Part shown: positions 32,299 to 46,430 of the stretch, piece after piece
How the letters are laid out: each line of letters opens with the position of its first letter
Numbering within the stretch: the stretch's first letter is position 1
Assembly (NCBI RefSeq): GCF_000143415.4
Contig: NW_003314261.1
Coordinates: 558,001 to 622,000, forward strand
Reading direction: 5' to 3'
DNA length: 64,000 bases
Source of the DNA: Selaginella moellendorffii
Taxonomy: Eukaryota > Streptophyta > Lycopodiopsida > Selaginellales > Selaginellaceae
Notes under the pieces: model-generated
Told to the model about the DNA's origin: nothing
Database searches by the model: none
The model's input: the letters and a program-made list of their open reading frames with translations, nothing else
Made by a program: the position numbers and the translations under genes

Positions 32299-34264
32299 AT
32301 GGAGGGGATTTGGGTGCGGCATGCGGGGGGAGATGAAGCGCTGTGGTTTCCGTTGCTGCAGGGCGATCTTCCGATTGCCAGCATTGCTGGCTCGTGGCGT
32401 CTGGATCCTGCTACCTTGCGTCTAGGCCATTTTGCTCTAGTGCCGGGCGCCATGGAGTTGGAGGTGATCAGGCAGCTTGCGGTGTCTGCTGGGCTTGGTG
32501 ACGGACGCTCTCAGCAGACCCCGATCGTGATCCGCGGGTGGAAAGCTTCTCCCGCTGGAGGATTAGCAAGTAGCGGTGCGTTGCGTGATCTGATATTTTC
32601 AGTCATCTCTCTGTGCTTTTATAGAGATCGAGCGCATGGTTGAGGCGGCCACAGAAAAGGCTTTGGCCAAGCGTCAGAAGACTACGACGTCGTATGTTGG
32701 CATCGGTAGACAAGTAATAGAAAGCGACGATTACAACTTTTCATGCTCCTCGGAGATCACAAGTCAGTTTACAGATGCACCGCAAGTGGGGGCAGCAATG
32801 ACTTATCTTCTTGAACAAGTTGGACAGAAAAGTCTGATCGATCTCGCTTTGGAAGAGGCTCGGACTCGCGACAAAGAGATGGATGATAAAGGCTCCAAAT
32901 GCGAGAGATATCGCAAGGAGGACCTGGGTTACAGATATATTCGAGGCCACGAGATAGAAGTTCAGCTGGCAATTGGCAGGATCATTCGCTTCTTGGAGCA
33001 GGGAAGCCGTGAAGAAAATGCAGGTTATCGGATGGGCTGCATAGCGCAGGACACGAGCAGGTCTGGTATTCCCGGTTCTTCAGATAAACCGGACTACTCT
33101 TTTCGCACTTCGGACACGGCCGCTCTATCGTGGTCGCTGGTGGCTTTTGTTATGGAGCTCAAGTACGAGTTAGCCGAAGTATACATGGAATGTTTGGGAG
33201 AAACCACAGCAAGGCTAAATGCTATAAAGGGGGCCCAATCGAGCAGGAAGTTTGCGTATGCGGTGTTGCTCTGTAGACGGGAAATCCAGGTTCAGAAGCT
33301 GGATATGGCCGACGAGAAGAATCAGTTTACATTTACACAACGATATCCTTGGGGTCTCGAGGAGGGATTTGGCCTCAGACTGCTTGTCGGAATCCTGCTG
33401 GCCGACGGGCGTGTGCATGGATTCAGTCCTCCTCCACAGATGCAGGGCCGCATAACTTTGGCGGATGGGAGTTATCTGCAGGACATGAAAGTCGTTGCTC
33501 TCAAAGGTCGTAAGCATGCCTCTCCTTCAGATCGAGGTTGCCTTGTTTGTAAGGCAAATCTGGTACAGGGACAGAGCTTGACAGACGTTGCAGTGAAGAT
33601 CTGCCCGGGTATGGACGATGAGCTTTTCGTTCTTGGCATGCTTACTGAGAAGAAGGTTGCTGGTGTGCTGCCTATTCTTTACAGTGGCAAGCTACAAAAC
33701 GGGGATTGCTACTTGGTAACGAGATACTGTCAGCAGATAACGCTGGACATGCAAGCTGAAGCAATCCTGAGCCTGGCTAGAGGGGTTGCTATGACACTGG
33801 GCCGTTTAGCCCGTGAGGGTGTTGTTCATGGAGACGTTTCGATCGGGAACATCGTGTATGGGACTGATGGACATGGTGGCATTCATCCCTATTTGGTCGA
33901 CTTTGGCTCTGCGGTCACGGGTGGTTTACCAGGCAAAGCAGTGGGCACTCTTGCCTTCGCAGCAGTTCAGACGCTTCTTAATGGGAAGTTCTGCTTGTCA
34001 AGTGACTTGGAGTGTCTTTTTTACGTGGTGGTGTTTCTCGCGCTACAAGGCAAGACTTACTGGGGACGAGCTGTTACCCCCACTGAGGCGGCTGACAGGA
34101 AGACAAGGTGTTTTTCTCTGGAATCCGAGTTTAAGAAGGAGGTTATAGACAAATGCAAGCGGGCTGGTCTCGTGGTTGCCATCCGAAGGCTGAGGGACCT
34201 GTTCTGGAAGTGTGGATACAATGAAAATGTCCAGGTCGACCAGTTTGTGCAATGCTTGATATAG
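32299..34264 (+). CDS. Protein-kinase-like protein of the FunK1 type with a novel N-terminal region
   Basis: Exons 32299..32569 and 32625..34264 join in phase to 636 aa. The C-terminal 230 residues form a diverged kinase domain: VAVKI (ATP-lysine strand, about residue 412), HGDVSIGN (catalytic loop, about 491) and VDFGSA (metal-binding DFG, about 515). GTLAF and SSDLECLFYVVVF follow; the D-L-E-x-L-F-Y pattern is typical of FunK1-type kinases common in fungi. Catalytic Asp and Asn are kept, so activity is plausible. The N-terminal exon (WVRHAGGDEALWFPL; GWKASPAGG) resembles no domain I can name, and the middle is helical. A link to Crinkler-type header-plus-kinase effectors is only a hypothesis. 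A broken inverted copy lies at 29390-31690. Confidence 0.75.
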
Positions 34265-36100
34265 TTGTATGTTCATTGTCGATTCAAGTTTGGAGTACAC
34301 AGGGAAAATCTGAAGAATTGAATTACAGTTGTTTTCCTTAATTACCCTTGGTTTTTCTTTTTCTAACCCTATTAAAGCATAAAATATATTTCTATACAGA
34401 TATATTAGTTAAGAATTAATTGAAAACTAAGCTTTTAAATTTTAGTACATAATCAATGAAGTCAATTTAAAATTTATTATTTATAATTATATAGAAAATA
34501 CTTTTACAAGACTATATAGTCATTTATGTTCTTTTACTTTGTCTCAATTTATGCTATAAATTTATTTAAAATCTAAAACATTATGTAAATAGCTATTATT
34601 TAATTGTAAATATATATTAATTAAATTTATATCTTTACTTCTATTGAGTTTCCAAATATTGAGTATGAACTACCAGTATCAATATAGTGATTCATAAGTT
34701 TTATAACATATAATTTTAAAACTTCATAAATAATTTTTATAGTTACTTATTAGTGATTTTCACATATATAACATTTAACCTAAAAAAGTTTCAATATTAA
34801 ATTATAAAACCTCTCTAAATTTTTTTTTCAACTAAATGCTTTACTCAATTAAGTGAATTTTTTTAAAAATTATTGTTAATTAATTTATAAATGCATTTGA
34901 TTATTTTGTATGAATATTAAAAATATTGCAATGTTTTGAATCACTATGTAGTTATAAACTACTGTTAATAAATAAAAATTATATCAATGTCACTTAATAA
35001 ATATTAAGGTGCTTTGTATGAAAAAAAAATTGGGATAAAATTTTAGTAATTTTATTATATTGATATAAATAAATGATATAAAATAGTATAATAGTAATTA
35101 TGAAATCTTAAAAGTAAGTTAAAAATTTTATTTCAGACTAGTGTATGCAAATATTGATAAACTTTTTGATAATGAATAGTTATGTTATGAGATATCATAT
35201 AGTGATCAGAAATATCAATTATGTTAATATTTATATACTATAAGCTACTTATATGAGGGTTATAAAAATATTATTTATAAAAAGTAGTTTTTTTATTTTA
35301 CAAGAAAATTTGTGAGATAATTCTTTGTTTAAGAATTTTCAAGAAGTTCTCTATCTAATGATTTTAAGTTTATATATTTACTTTATATAGAGTCATATTT
35401 ATAGAGTAGTAACAATCATTGAATAAAACTAATAAATACTTGTATTTGAAATATAAAGGAAATGCTTTTTTTCTTTACTCTAGAATAAAATAAAGATTTT
35501 ATTATTATAAAATAGTAAATATTTTTTTATGAATCTTATGTTTCAATACATTGTTAATTTTTTATGATGAAATTGTATTTTACAATGTGTGAGGGCTAAG
35601 TTCTATGCACTCACAAGTGGTATATACCTCATAATTTTCAAATAAAATCATTTAATTATTTTTTAAACTAGTTTTGTGACATTCGCATTTATTTTCAAAA
35701 CAAAGCTAGTTGCAAAAAATTAATTTTTTGTTAGAAAAATTAATTTTCAAAAACAAAATTTAAAATTTTTATCTTTTAATACCAGTTTTTTTACCACTAT
35801 AGTATGCAATTGTCCTATAACAGAGTTTATATGAAATTTTTATTTTTGATATAAAATTAAAAAAGTGAAAAAACTTAAATAAATTACACAACCATTCCCA
35901 GGTATTACATTTGCAAATTAAACAAAGCACAATGAATGAATTATTAAAGAAAATGAACAAAAGTTTTTTACCAAATGCAAAGTATTGTTAGTTAATGGGT
36001 TTAAAACACCAAAATTATGACACTAGAGGATCCTTAGGAGGGGCTGGTAGTATAAAACACAATTATTGAGGCAAATGGACAAATCTTGATAAGCATATAC
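34265..36100. other. Very AT-rich intergenic DNA
   Basis: About 1.8 kb with long A/T runs and no frame above 65 codons. No element ends or RNA genes were recognised. The transition from the coding region at about 34350 is abrupt. Confidence 0.6.
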
Positions 36101-36109
36101 ATCTTCACC

Positions 36110-36500
36110 AACCGAGGTAAGCCAATTTCTCCTTTCTCGGCTTTTCTTGTTTCTTTCTTAGACTCATGGAAGCTAATTTTTCAGGAACAAGCAACAAAAT
36201 CATCATTGATCACATTGATTATTAGATGTATTGATTTCTTTCTTTTCATTCTTCTTATGATTTTTTACTTGTTTCCTTCTTTGATCTTGACATTTTCCAG
36301 GGGAGAAATCACCTAGGATCATGGTGTCATTGTGCGAGCTAAAGGATGTAATTGTTTTTAGTTTTTCTGTCGTAAGACAGTACATTTTCAAGTGAATGGA
36401 CCTACTGAACTAAACGAATGGGTATTTTAAACTTCTTATTTGTCATTCTCGGCTGACTGGAGGATTCTCATAGCACTCGGACCTCTTCTCAACAGGATGC
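36110..36500 (+). repeat. Dispersed repeat shared with 17030-17400
   Basis: This is homologous to the reverse complement of about 17030-17400. Shared blocks include TTTTCTTGTTTCTTTCTTAG, CACTGATCACATT-like sequence, ATCATGGTGTCATTGTG and TTTGTCATTCTCGG. Family and function are unknown. Confidence 0.65.
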
Positions 36501-36519
36501 GAAGAGGAAATTCTCAATT

Positions 36520-37475
36520 CTTATTCTCGTGGTAAAGGTAGTCTTGTGTAGAGACTTTCCAAGACATGATGAGGAAATAGAGCGCTTCTCTTCCCTGAAA
36601 GCCCCAGGACCTTTTTTGAGCAGGAGATCCGATACCCGTGAGTTGCATTCTCCATTTGAGCAGGCATGGACGATCGAGGGGAGGGGAAGAGAACGAGAGC
36701 TAGATCCCGCCCGAATTCTGCTGCACAAGAAAGAAGATTGTGGTGAAGCGATGGAAGTGGTCTCACAAACCTGTTTATGCCATCTTCAGTCGCCGCAGGT
36801 ACCAGTGAACAAACGACCCCATCCCAGTCTCAAAAGGTACATACGTCTCCATCTCGAACAGCTGCTGTACTCAACTTCATATGGCGGAGGATTACTCGTC
36901 TCAAGCTCGAAGATGCGAAACTGCTTTCTGGAGAGCTTGGCGATAGTGGCGAGGAGCCAACTTGTAGTACGGGAAATCTTCTCTACTCCACGATGGGAAA
37001 CTTGAGGAGCGGCGCCATGGCTCACCGGACGTTGGTGACGTCAAATAGAACCTGTTCGGGCTCACAAAGTAGATCGCTTTTACCGCTCTTTCTTCCTTGG
37101 CAGCAGCAACGATCGATCCAAAACTCCTCTCGTTCAAGCTCTTGCACCATTGGTGTTCTTTCTTATGATCACTCTTGACGACTGCCACTACCTCCTTCGT
37201 AGATGATCTTCACCCCGTTTCGCTCCAGTATCGTCGATCGCTCCGTGGCCACGACATCAATCCCTAGCACATATGCATCGTTCTTTGCGAGCTCCAGAGC
37301 TCCCAGGAATCCACGACCAAGGCCCGAACGATCTTCTCTATTTGCTTGTGCTCCTGGACTGTATATGCTCCAGGCAGCGCGAGCAGTGCGAGAATCGCCA
37401 GCAAGAAGACTCTTGATTGCCAGCTCCGAGATCCAGATTAACGGCCACCCGAGATCCATATTAAGGTGATCCCCT
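36520..37475 (-). pseudogene. Degraded coding remnants, unidentified
   Basis: GC-rich, codon-like sequence with several short reverse-strand frames. One reads LELAKNDAYVLGIDVVATER then NGVKIIYEGG and stops. Another (36901-37188) reads KEERAVKAIYFVSPNRFYLT. They may be exons of one decayed gene. I did not recognise the family and found no continuous exon chain. Confidence 0.35.
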
Positions 37476-37495
37476 CGAGGAAAGAATGTGAGAGA

Positions 37496-37813
37496 CTAGG
37501 AGGAACAGCACCACGACCGGCAAACTGGATCCACCAAGGCTTTGGATTCGATCCTTCTGTCAAGTTCGGTCAAGAGAATCCCATGAGCACTCGCGCCCTC
37601 CGTGGTTGTGGATTGCGCCTCCCTCAAAACAAAACTATAGCTCTTCCAATCCAAAAGATGTCCTCCTCTTGAGTGAGGATTGAGTTCCAAGAAACGAAAA
37701 CAAAACCTTTCTTTCTTCAAATACCCTCTTTGGGCATATTTGGCAAGCATGACATTCCACTCCCCGCTCCGAGAGAGCCGATCACGAGTAAGGAATATCC
37801 CATTTTCAAACAC
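37496..37813 (-). pseudogene. PPR gene remnant
   Basis: The reverse-strand frame contains one good PPR half-motif, GEWNVMLAKYAQRGYLKK, as in the W-N-x-M-L-x-x-Y-A-Q-x-G signature. The surrounding residues lack further repeats, so this looks like a relic of a PPR gene. Confidence 0.5.
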
Positions 37814-37981
37814 CGAGCTCTACTAAGTTTTTCAATCGTGATCGAGAAGAGCCCTGATGGTAGCTAGCTTGGGATCCAAAGGATAGAGTTACTCCCGCCA
37901 AACTTAATCCCACGGCCTGATCAATCCTGTGATGTTAGAAGAGGGATTAAGTTCTATCGAGGATTAAGTTATAAACTTCCT

Positions 37982-39566
37982 TTAGAGAATGCTATAGCTA
38001 TGGCAAACGTCCTCCACAGTGGCAAACGCAGCCTCAAAGAAGGAAGCGTCCAGGCCATGCTTGAGATACTGATGAAGGTAGGCCTTGGAGTAAAACATGG
38101 CGTAAGCTCGAGTGAGGGCCTTGGACGCCGGAAGAATGGCACCCTGGCAATTGCTCATCATCCCAACAGCAAGCCCTCCATCCTTGATTATCTCCTTGTC
38201 GTTGGCACAGACGTTTAGAGGATCGATGCACCAGCTCGGGTATAAGCTCGGCTCCCTCATCATGCTCACGTCGGCTGTCCCGGCGCCGGGGCCCCGGAGC
38301 GCCAGCAAACTCGCCACCGATTTTTGCACCGACTTGGCCAGCCTCGTCTCGCCGGGGACTTGCTCCAGCTCCACCGGATACGCGATGCGTTTCAGCTGTT
38401 TGAGCTGCGATGGCCACGCGAAAGTTGTAAAGTCGAGGGACTCCACACGGACCTGTGTGTCAAAGTCGGGCGAAGATTGGAAACCAATGTGAGTGCGAGA
38501 ATTCTCCGAGAACTCTTGAGGGACGAACCTGTGGTGTGGAGTAGACTGTGAGCATTCGGTACGCCGGATGAGCACACAGAGCGTAGGCCAAGTCGGAGAG
38601 GAGCCTCACTCGGAGCTGGGAGGAGTTGCAAGTTGAAGCTTGCGAGGCTTGGATCGGCCTCCAAAACGAAGGTAGCAGCAGCGAGGCCAGAGCATGAGCT
38701 CCGACGCTGTTCATCTCCACGAACGAAGGGCTTGGGATTCCGAGAGTTTTCTTGCAAGCCGCGACGAGGGACTCGTTCTCCACCGTGATGATGCCGTCCA
38801 CGACTTCGTGGAGCTTGGCGAGCGTGAGCAAGACGTTGTAGTTTTGCACGACGACCTCGCCGCTCTGGAAGGGCCAGATGCTGTGGCTGAAGATGCAAGC
38901 GGATGGATACTCGTCCTTGAGAGCTTCCAGAACGTAAGCTCCTGGAAAAAACGTAAAAACCAATGGACAAAGCTTGGAAATCTATGTAACAACGAAGAGA
39001 CTCACCAAAACCGGCTCCAGTACCACCAGCCAAGCTCTGGATGCCGAGGAAACCTCCAAAGCAATCGCATTTCTCAACCTACAGGGCACGCAGCAAGCAA
39101 AAGATTGTTTTTGTTCCGGGAAGAATGAATGAATGATCTGGTTCGTCACCTTGAGGCGAATTTGCTCCAACACTGGCTCGCGACATGTAGCTCCGTTGCT
39201 GCAGTAGCCCGCCGCCCAGTTATTTCCAGATCCACTGTCGAGAGTGAAGCAGCTGCGCGAGTCATACTTCCAAGCACCACCATTCGCCTTTCTGGTCACC
39301 GCAGCCACAACCTGTAAAGATTTGTTTGCGAGCGCCAAGCTTAGCAAGATCACCCGGCAAGAGAAAGGAAAGATGGCAATGCCGCTGCTCACCTTGGGCT
39401 CCATGTCGATGAGAAGCGCTCTTGCTCGAGGGAGCTCGCCTTTGCTCCCGCTCTCTTCGAAAAACTCGCAGGGCAAGGGTGATCCGCGCGAGGAGGCCAA
39501 TGCATTGAACAGCGCAAGCCCATACTGGTTTCCACCCTGCCCAAGCTGCAGCACCACCACGCTCAT
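37982..39566 (-). CDS. TUBD1: Delta-tubulin
   Basis: Five exons (39566..39393, 39311..39150, 39078..39006, 38941..38529 and 38452..37982) join in phase to 430 aa, close to animal delta-tubulin (about 450 aa). The start MSVVVLQLGQGGNQ follows the delta-type N-terminus. LLIDMEPKV, SGSGNNWAAGY, the tubulin signature AGGTGAG (about residues 130-135), IWPFQSGEVVVQNYN and the C-terminal AMFYSKAYLHQYLKHGLD all match delta rather than alpha, beta or gamma forms. Delta-tubulin builds triplet microtubules of basal bodies and is kept in plants with swimming sperm. One oddity is Gly replacing the usual Cys in QLGQCGNQ. The frame is open upstream to an ATG at 39656, but the family alignment starts at 39566. 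Confidence 0.93.
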
Positions 39567-39748
39567 TGCATCCCTTCCACGATCGTTTCTTGTTTCTCCG
39601 CCAAGAAGATGCGCTTCTTGCCCTGATAAAGAATTTCCATTGGTTGATATGCCCAAGTACTCCAGCTTGGGCTTGATGACAGTGATCTCGGACGCATCTC
39701 AATGCTAATGCCCGCCATGGATGTGCTTGAATTCGATGGGGATGCCCA

Positions 39749-39777
39749 CAAACCCTAAATCAACCCTAAACCCTAAA
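39749..39777. promoter_or_regulatory. Telobox cluster upstream of delta-tubulin
   Basis: AAACCCTAA (39750-39758) and a second run AACCCTAAACCCTAAAC follow closely, about 185 bp upstream of the delta-tubulin start. Teloboxes of this form are common in plant promoters of genes active in dividing cells. Binding is inferred from sequence only. Confidence 0.5.
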
Positions 39778-39904
39778 CTATCATCTCTTACGTGGCACGA
39801 ATAGAAGCACAACAGCCGTGGCGCGTCACACTCACTGTCATCTTTCTTTTTCGTGAAATACCATTTCTTATCTTCTTCGACGATAACGAAGGCGAAAATG
39901 AAAG

Positions 39905-39955
39905 ACACAGGAGAGAGAGAGAGAGAATGAGAGAAGGTGAGAGAGGGAGTGGTGT
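39905..39955. repeat. GA-rich microsatellite
   Basis: A run of GA dinucleotides with a few interruptions lies between the 14-3-3 3' end and the delta-tubulin promoter. GA/CT runs near plant promoters often act as GAGA-type sites. Confidence 0.5.
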
Positions 39956-40082
39956 TCTTCTTCTACACCTAATGAGCTAGGGGGGAGCTTCTTCTTCTTT
40001 TTTCTTCTTCTTCTGTCTCGAAAGCGAGCGAGCGTGACACCGGTTGGCAAGAGTCCGCGGCTGCTTTGATCGCTGCAAACTA

Positions 40083-41426
40083 TCACGCCTTTTCTTCCTT
40101 GGCATCGCCACCAGCATCATCCTGCTGCTTGATCAATCCAAGCACACAACGTCTCAGTTTTCGCGATCGAAGACAAGATACAAGAATGCAAAGGAGCACA
40201 GCATACCTGCATGTCCGATGTCCACAGCGTGAGATTGTCCCGGAGGAGCTGCATGATCAATGTGCTGTCCTTGTAAGATTCCTCGCCGAGCGTGTCCAGT
40301 TCTGCGATTGCCTCGTCAAAGGCCTGCGCAAAAAGAAAACGGGAAAGGTTGGATGGTAACATCAAACACTTGTAAAAGATGATCACACCTGTTTGGCCAG
40401 CGCGCATGCCCGGTCGGGGGAGTTGAGGATCTCGTAGTAGAACACCGAGAAATTCAGCGCCAGTCCCAGCCGGATGGGATGAGTTGGAGCAAGCTCCGCG
40501 AGAGCAATGTCCTGCAAAATAGGTATCCAAAGATCAATCGCAACAAAAATCACGAAGAATCACAAAGAATAAACTCTTGAACGAGATAAAACCAAGCATA
40601 GAATGAACTACGCCAGAAAAACAAGAACGAGTCGACCAACGTCAAAACAGTAGCCATAAAATCAAACCGCAAACGAACGACACACAAGAGGAGTACCTGC
40701 CTAAACCTCTCAACCAACAACCATAAAAACTCAACCAAAGCGATGAAAACAATCGACCAACAACCATGAAAAATCTCTCGACCAACCATGAAAACTAGCA
40801 ATGAAATGAATCAAACACTCTCGACCAACAACCATGAGAACTCAATCAAGGCAATGAAATCAATCAAACCCACCATGAAAACTCAAATCGAAGAGAAGAG
40901 AAAGAGGGGAAATGGAAAGGGGCAAAAGAACAAAACTTGGTACCTGGGCTGATTTGTAGGCCATCAAAGTGGCCTCGGCCGCCTCCTGCCTCTCTTGGCC
41001 AGTCTTAAACTCGGCCAGGTAGCGATTGTAGTCGCCCTTCATCTTGAGGTAGAACACCTTGGACTCTCCAGTCGAGCAGGATGTGATGAGGTGGGAATCG
41101 AGAAGCCCCAAAATCCCATGGCAGATGTTGCTCAGCTCCGTCTCCACCTTGCCCCTGTAGTTCTTGATCATGCTCACATGCTCCTCGTTGCCCTTGGATT
41201 CCTCCTTCTGCTCGATCGAGGAGATGATCCGCCAAGACGCGCGCCGCGCCCCAATCACATTCTTGTAGGCCACCGACAGGAGATTACGCTCCTCCACTGT
41301 CAGCTCCTCGGCCTCCACCGCCTTGGCGACCTTCTCCATGTATTCCACCATCTCGTCGTAGCGCTCGGCCTGCTCCGCGAGCTTGGCCATGTAGACATTC
41401 TCCTCCTTGGATTCGGGGCCCGGCAT
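40083..41426 (-). CDS. 14-3-3 protein
   Basis: Four exons (41426..40944, 40511..40389, 40323..40207 and 40121..40083) give about 253 aa, the normal length. 14-3-3 proteins are dimeric adaptors that bind phospho-Ser/Thr motifs and regulate metabolism, H+-ATPase and signalling. Seen are the N-terminal dimerisation helices ([20 protein letters not shown]), [35 protein letters not shown], the groove segment [19 protein letters not shown] and the signature [20 protein letters not shown]. The last exon is a short acidic tail ([12 protein letters not shown]). Its acceptor is one of two adjacent CAGs, so one extra Gln is possible. Intron 1 is unusually long for this window (about 430 bp). The gene is divergent from RPT5. 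Confidence 0.95.
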
Positions 41427-42060
41427 TTCGGCAAGAACCTAGGTTACCTGGCGCGCCGATCGATGGATCGGGGGAAAGAAGAGGGACGGGAGCAAGAAGA
41501 GGAATGGATCTCTGGCGCCCTAGGCAGCGCCTTGCTTGCTCCTCCAAGAATCACCGGCGCGCTGCTTGGATCGGAGATGGCGATGGCGATTGCGATGGCG
41601 ACGGGAGGAGCCTGGAAGAAGCGAGAGCGCAAGGGTCAGAGCAACGGAGCGCAGTAAAAATATGGATCTAGGTGCGGTAGAAAACGCTTTTTGCCATGGG
41701 CGTAACTGCCGTACACTGTGGCGGTGATGTAGAAATAAATGCCACGCCCCCATCGACGACCTAGATCAAAGCTAGACACGTTGCCTGGCATCATGACGTG
41801 GCAACACACCGACATTTGCCATGGGTGGGCATTTGCAAGCTATGAGAAAACCATAGTATCAAAAAGCGTGACCTCTTTGCATGTGTGCTAGAACCCTAGA
41901 ACTGCGTGAGCGTTTTCCTTCGTTAGGCATTTTGGATTAGAGAATTTCTCTCAGTGGTATTTGCAGCGCTGGATTGTAAGCTTTTATGCAAATGCCCTCG
42001 AATTTGGAAGGATAAGTTTTTTAGGGTTTATGAGTTTAGGGTTCCAGAGGAGAAAGAGCT
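41427..42060. promoter_or_regulatory. Bidirectional promoter between 14-3-3 and RPT5
   Basis: A 634-bp gap separates two divergent housekeeping starts. Near the RPT5 side, TTTAGGGTTTATG and TTTAGGGTTCC (about 42019-42045) are telobox-like motifs. The 14-3-3 side (41460-41660) is GC-rich with open frames that look like chance coding in a 5' leader. Confidence 0.5.
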
Positions 42061-43856
<1,796 letters not shown>

Positions 43857-44900
43857 GCAAATCATAGAAGGGATAGAAACCCTCGCACATTTGATTGTGA
43901 AAACTCTGATTTTAACGAACTGGGGTTTTAATGACATTCTTAGAATATCTATGCTAGAATATTTTAATTAACGGTAATCTCAACTTAATCTTTCAATGGG
44001 TAAGCCAGTTTGGAGCGGTTGTTATGTTTTTCCAAATCACTGGTCTCGCATTTGCATTATACTGTTCCAGGTTAACTTTCTTCTCTTTCGAGTGTATTGG
44101 TCTCAGGGTATTAAACAACCTGCAGATTATCTTGTCACCTACAAAGTTTTTCACAAAACACTAAACTCCCGTGGCTGAGTCTCTGAATTCCAAGAGTATA
44201 GGAATGTTGTTGCACTCTAGGTGTGGGCTAATGCCCTAGGTAATTCTTTCAATCTCATATTTTTCTGTGTAGCAGTGATATTCCCAATTCTTTGTGACAC
44301 AGTCTGATTTCTATGATAAGCTCTTTATGCATTTGTTTTTTGATTCCTTGGATAAAAAGTTTATCAATTTTCATTTGTGATTCTCATACACTCTTGTTTT
44401 ATGAACAAGATATCAAATGAAGGTTATGAGCAACTTTGACAAGTGTCAATGCTCCTTAAAGCAATGAAAGAACTCCATATAACTATTTTGCCTAAATTTC
44501 AACACATTAGGCCTTTTAAATTAGTTATTTTAGTTGATTATAAAAAAAAGGTGTATGTTGTGATACATGGATGGTTTACTTTGATTCAAATGCCACCGGC
44601 TATAGTCAAAGTCAAGCATTTATATCAATTAAAGTTTTAAGATAAAAAGAAATAAAAATAAAACATATGGATAAAAATAATTAACTTTAAATTATTTTTA
44701 AAAGAAATTAATAGTAAAGATCGTTTGGCATATCAATCACCCCTTTTAGAACTAATAAAATAAAAAATAATATTTTAACAATAATAGAAATAAATTAAAT
44801 ATAAACAGTAAAAATTCTTAAAATATTTTTTTGATCAAACAAAATATACTTTTAGATAGAAAATAGTATAATGCAATATTAATTTTCTCCAATATTTATT
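43857..44900. other. Intergenic DNA grading into retrotransposon sequence
   Basis: After the RPT5 3' flank the sequence becomes AT-rich. No gene is supported. A frame at 44443-44640 is probably decayed retroelement sequence. Confidence 0.5.
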
Positions 44901-46330
44901 TTTGTTATATAACATTTTATCTCAAATGATGGATAAAGTGGACTTAGTTGTGTGTATGGGCAATCTCAAACTTGAGTATCAGTCATTGCGGGTGTTGTTG
45001 AGTCAAGCTTTTGACCTCATCCTTAGTATAAATTTGTTGCATCACAATCATACCAAATGTGACATTGAGGTTTCTCCCTTTTATTTTATACTTTTTTATA
45101 TTTCATTCATTCTTCTCATTTTCATACTTTTTCATCCCTTTGCTTTTACTCTGCTTTCATTGCTTTTGTCTACCCATTACTTCCTCCTACATTTCCATCT
45201 TGTTTTGCTCTTTCTTTTTTCAATCCCTTCGACAGTCTTTCTGTTGCAATAATTGACCGGCTCATGAAAAAGTATTCTGATCTCTTTGAATTTGACATAT
45301 CGTTTGGGGCCAAGATTGCCACATGTCATCTAATTCCAACTAGGGATATTTATCCAATCAAGGTCCTTGTTCGTCGTCAGTCCCTTGAAGAGATTAAGAT
45401 TTTACGTGCAAATATTAAGTAGATGTTAGAAAAGGTTATTTGAAAGTCACAGAGTTTTTGGGTATGTGAACCTCATTTTGTAATGAAGTCTAATGGGAGT
45501 ATTTGTTTCTGCATCGAGTATCGTTTATTAAATGAAGTGATAATCCCAGATGTGTACCCTCTTTCTCACATTGTTAATTTTTTGGATTGTCTAGGAAGAA
45601 GCTGTTGGTTCACCAAGCTAGATCTTACTTTTGGGTATTGACAAGTACTAATGGCTGAAAAAGATATTCCTAACATTACTTTTCGTACACCGTTTGGTTT
45701 GTATGAGTTCTTGGTAATACCATTTTTAATGCTTTAGCAACTTTTTAGTGGATGATGGACGAAGTTCTTTGTAATATGTTGAAGGTGACTACTAATTTCA
45801 TTGATGATGTCTTGATCCATTCGAAAGGGATGTGGGAGGAACATGTCCGTGATGTTTGTAAAATGTTGGATTGGCTATGGGACATTGGTTTAAAGCTGAA
45901 GCAGTCGAAATGCATGTTTGAGTTTAAGGACATGACTTATGTTGGGTATCATATTTCTCTTGATGGTTTGCAAATTGATCTTGACAAACTTGTGGCTGTT
46001 CTAAAGTTTCTTACTCTAAAGTGTGAATGATGTACAACATTTCTTGGCCAAGGTGCAGTATTTTAGTTGTTCTGTAGATCATCTTTTTTATCACACTACA
46101 CCGTTGCAAGCATTGCTAAAGTCATCAACATCATTTTTCATTTGGTCTATGTACTATAAGTGAGTGTTCATGGATTTCAAAGAGCTATTGACAACTCCTA
46201 TGGTTTTAGTATATCATAATTACACTTGACCTTTTATTTTGCACGTAGATGCTTTTGATATTAGTTTTAGAGGTGTGTTAATACAAGAGAGCCCAAGTGT
46301 GCATGATCAGCACTATCCCATACATACATC

Positions 46331-46430
46331 NNNNNNNNNNNNNNNNNNNNNNNNNNNNNNNNNNNNNNNNNNNNNNNNNNNNNNNNNNNNNNNNNNNNNN
46401 NNNNNNNNNNNNNNNNNNNNNNNNNNNNNN
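46331..46430. other. Assembly gap (100 N)
   Basis: Exactly 100 undetermined bases, a typical placeholder of unknown true size, inside the retrotransposon RNase H region. Confidence 0.98.

Noticed and set aside
36529-37005. 158-codon plus-strand frame at 36.5 kb
   Set aside because: No domain or exon context; minus-strand frames in the same place look more protein-like, so it was left as degraded sequence.
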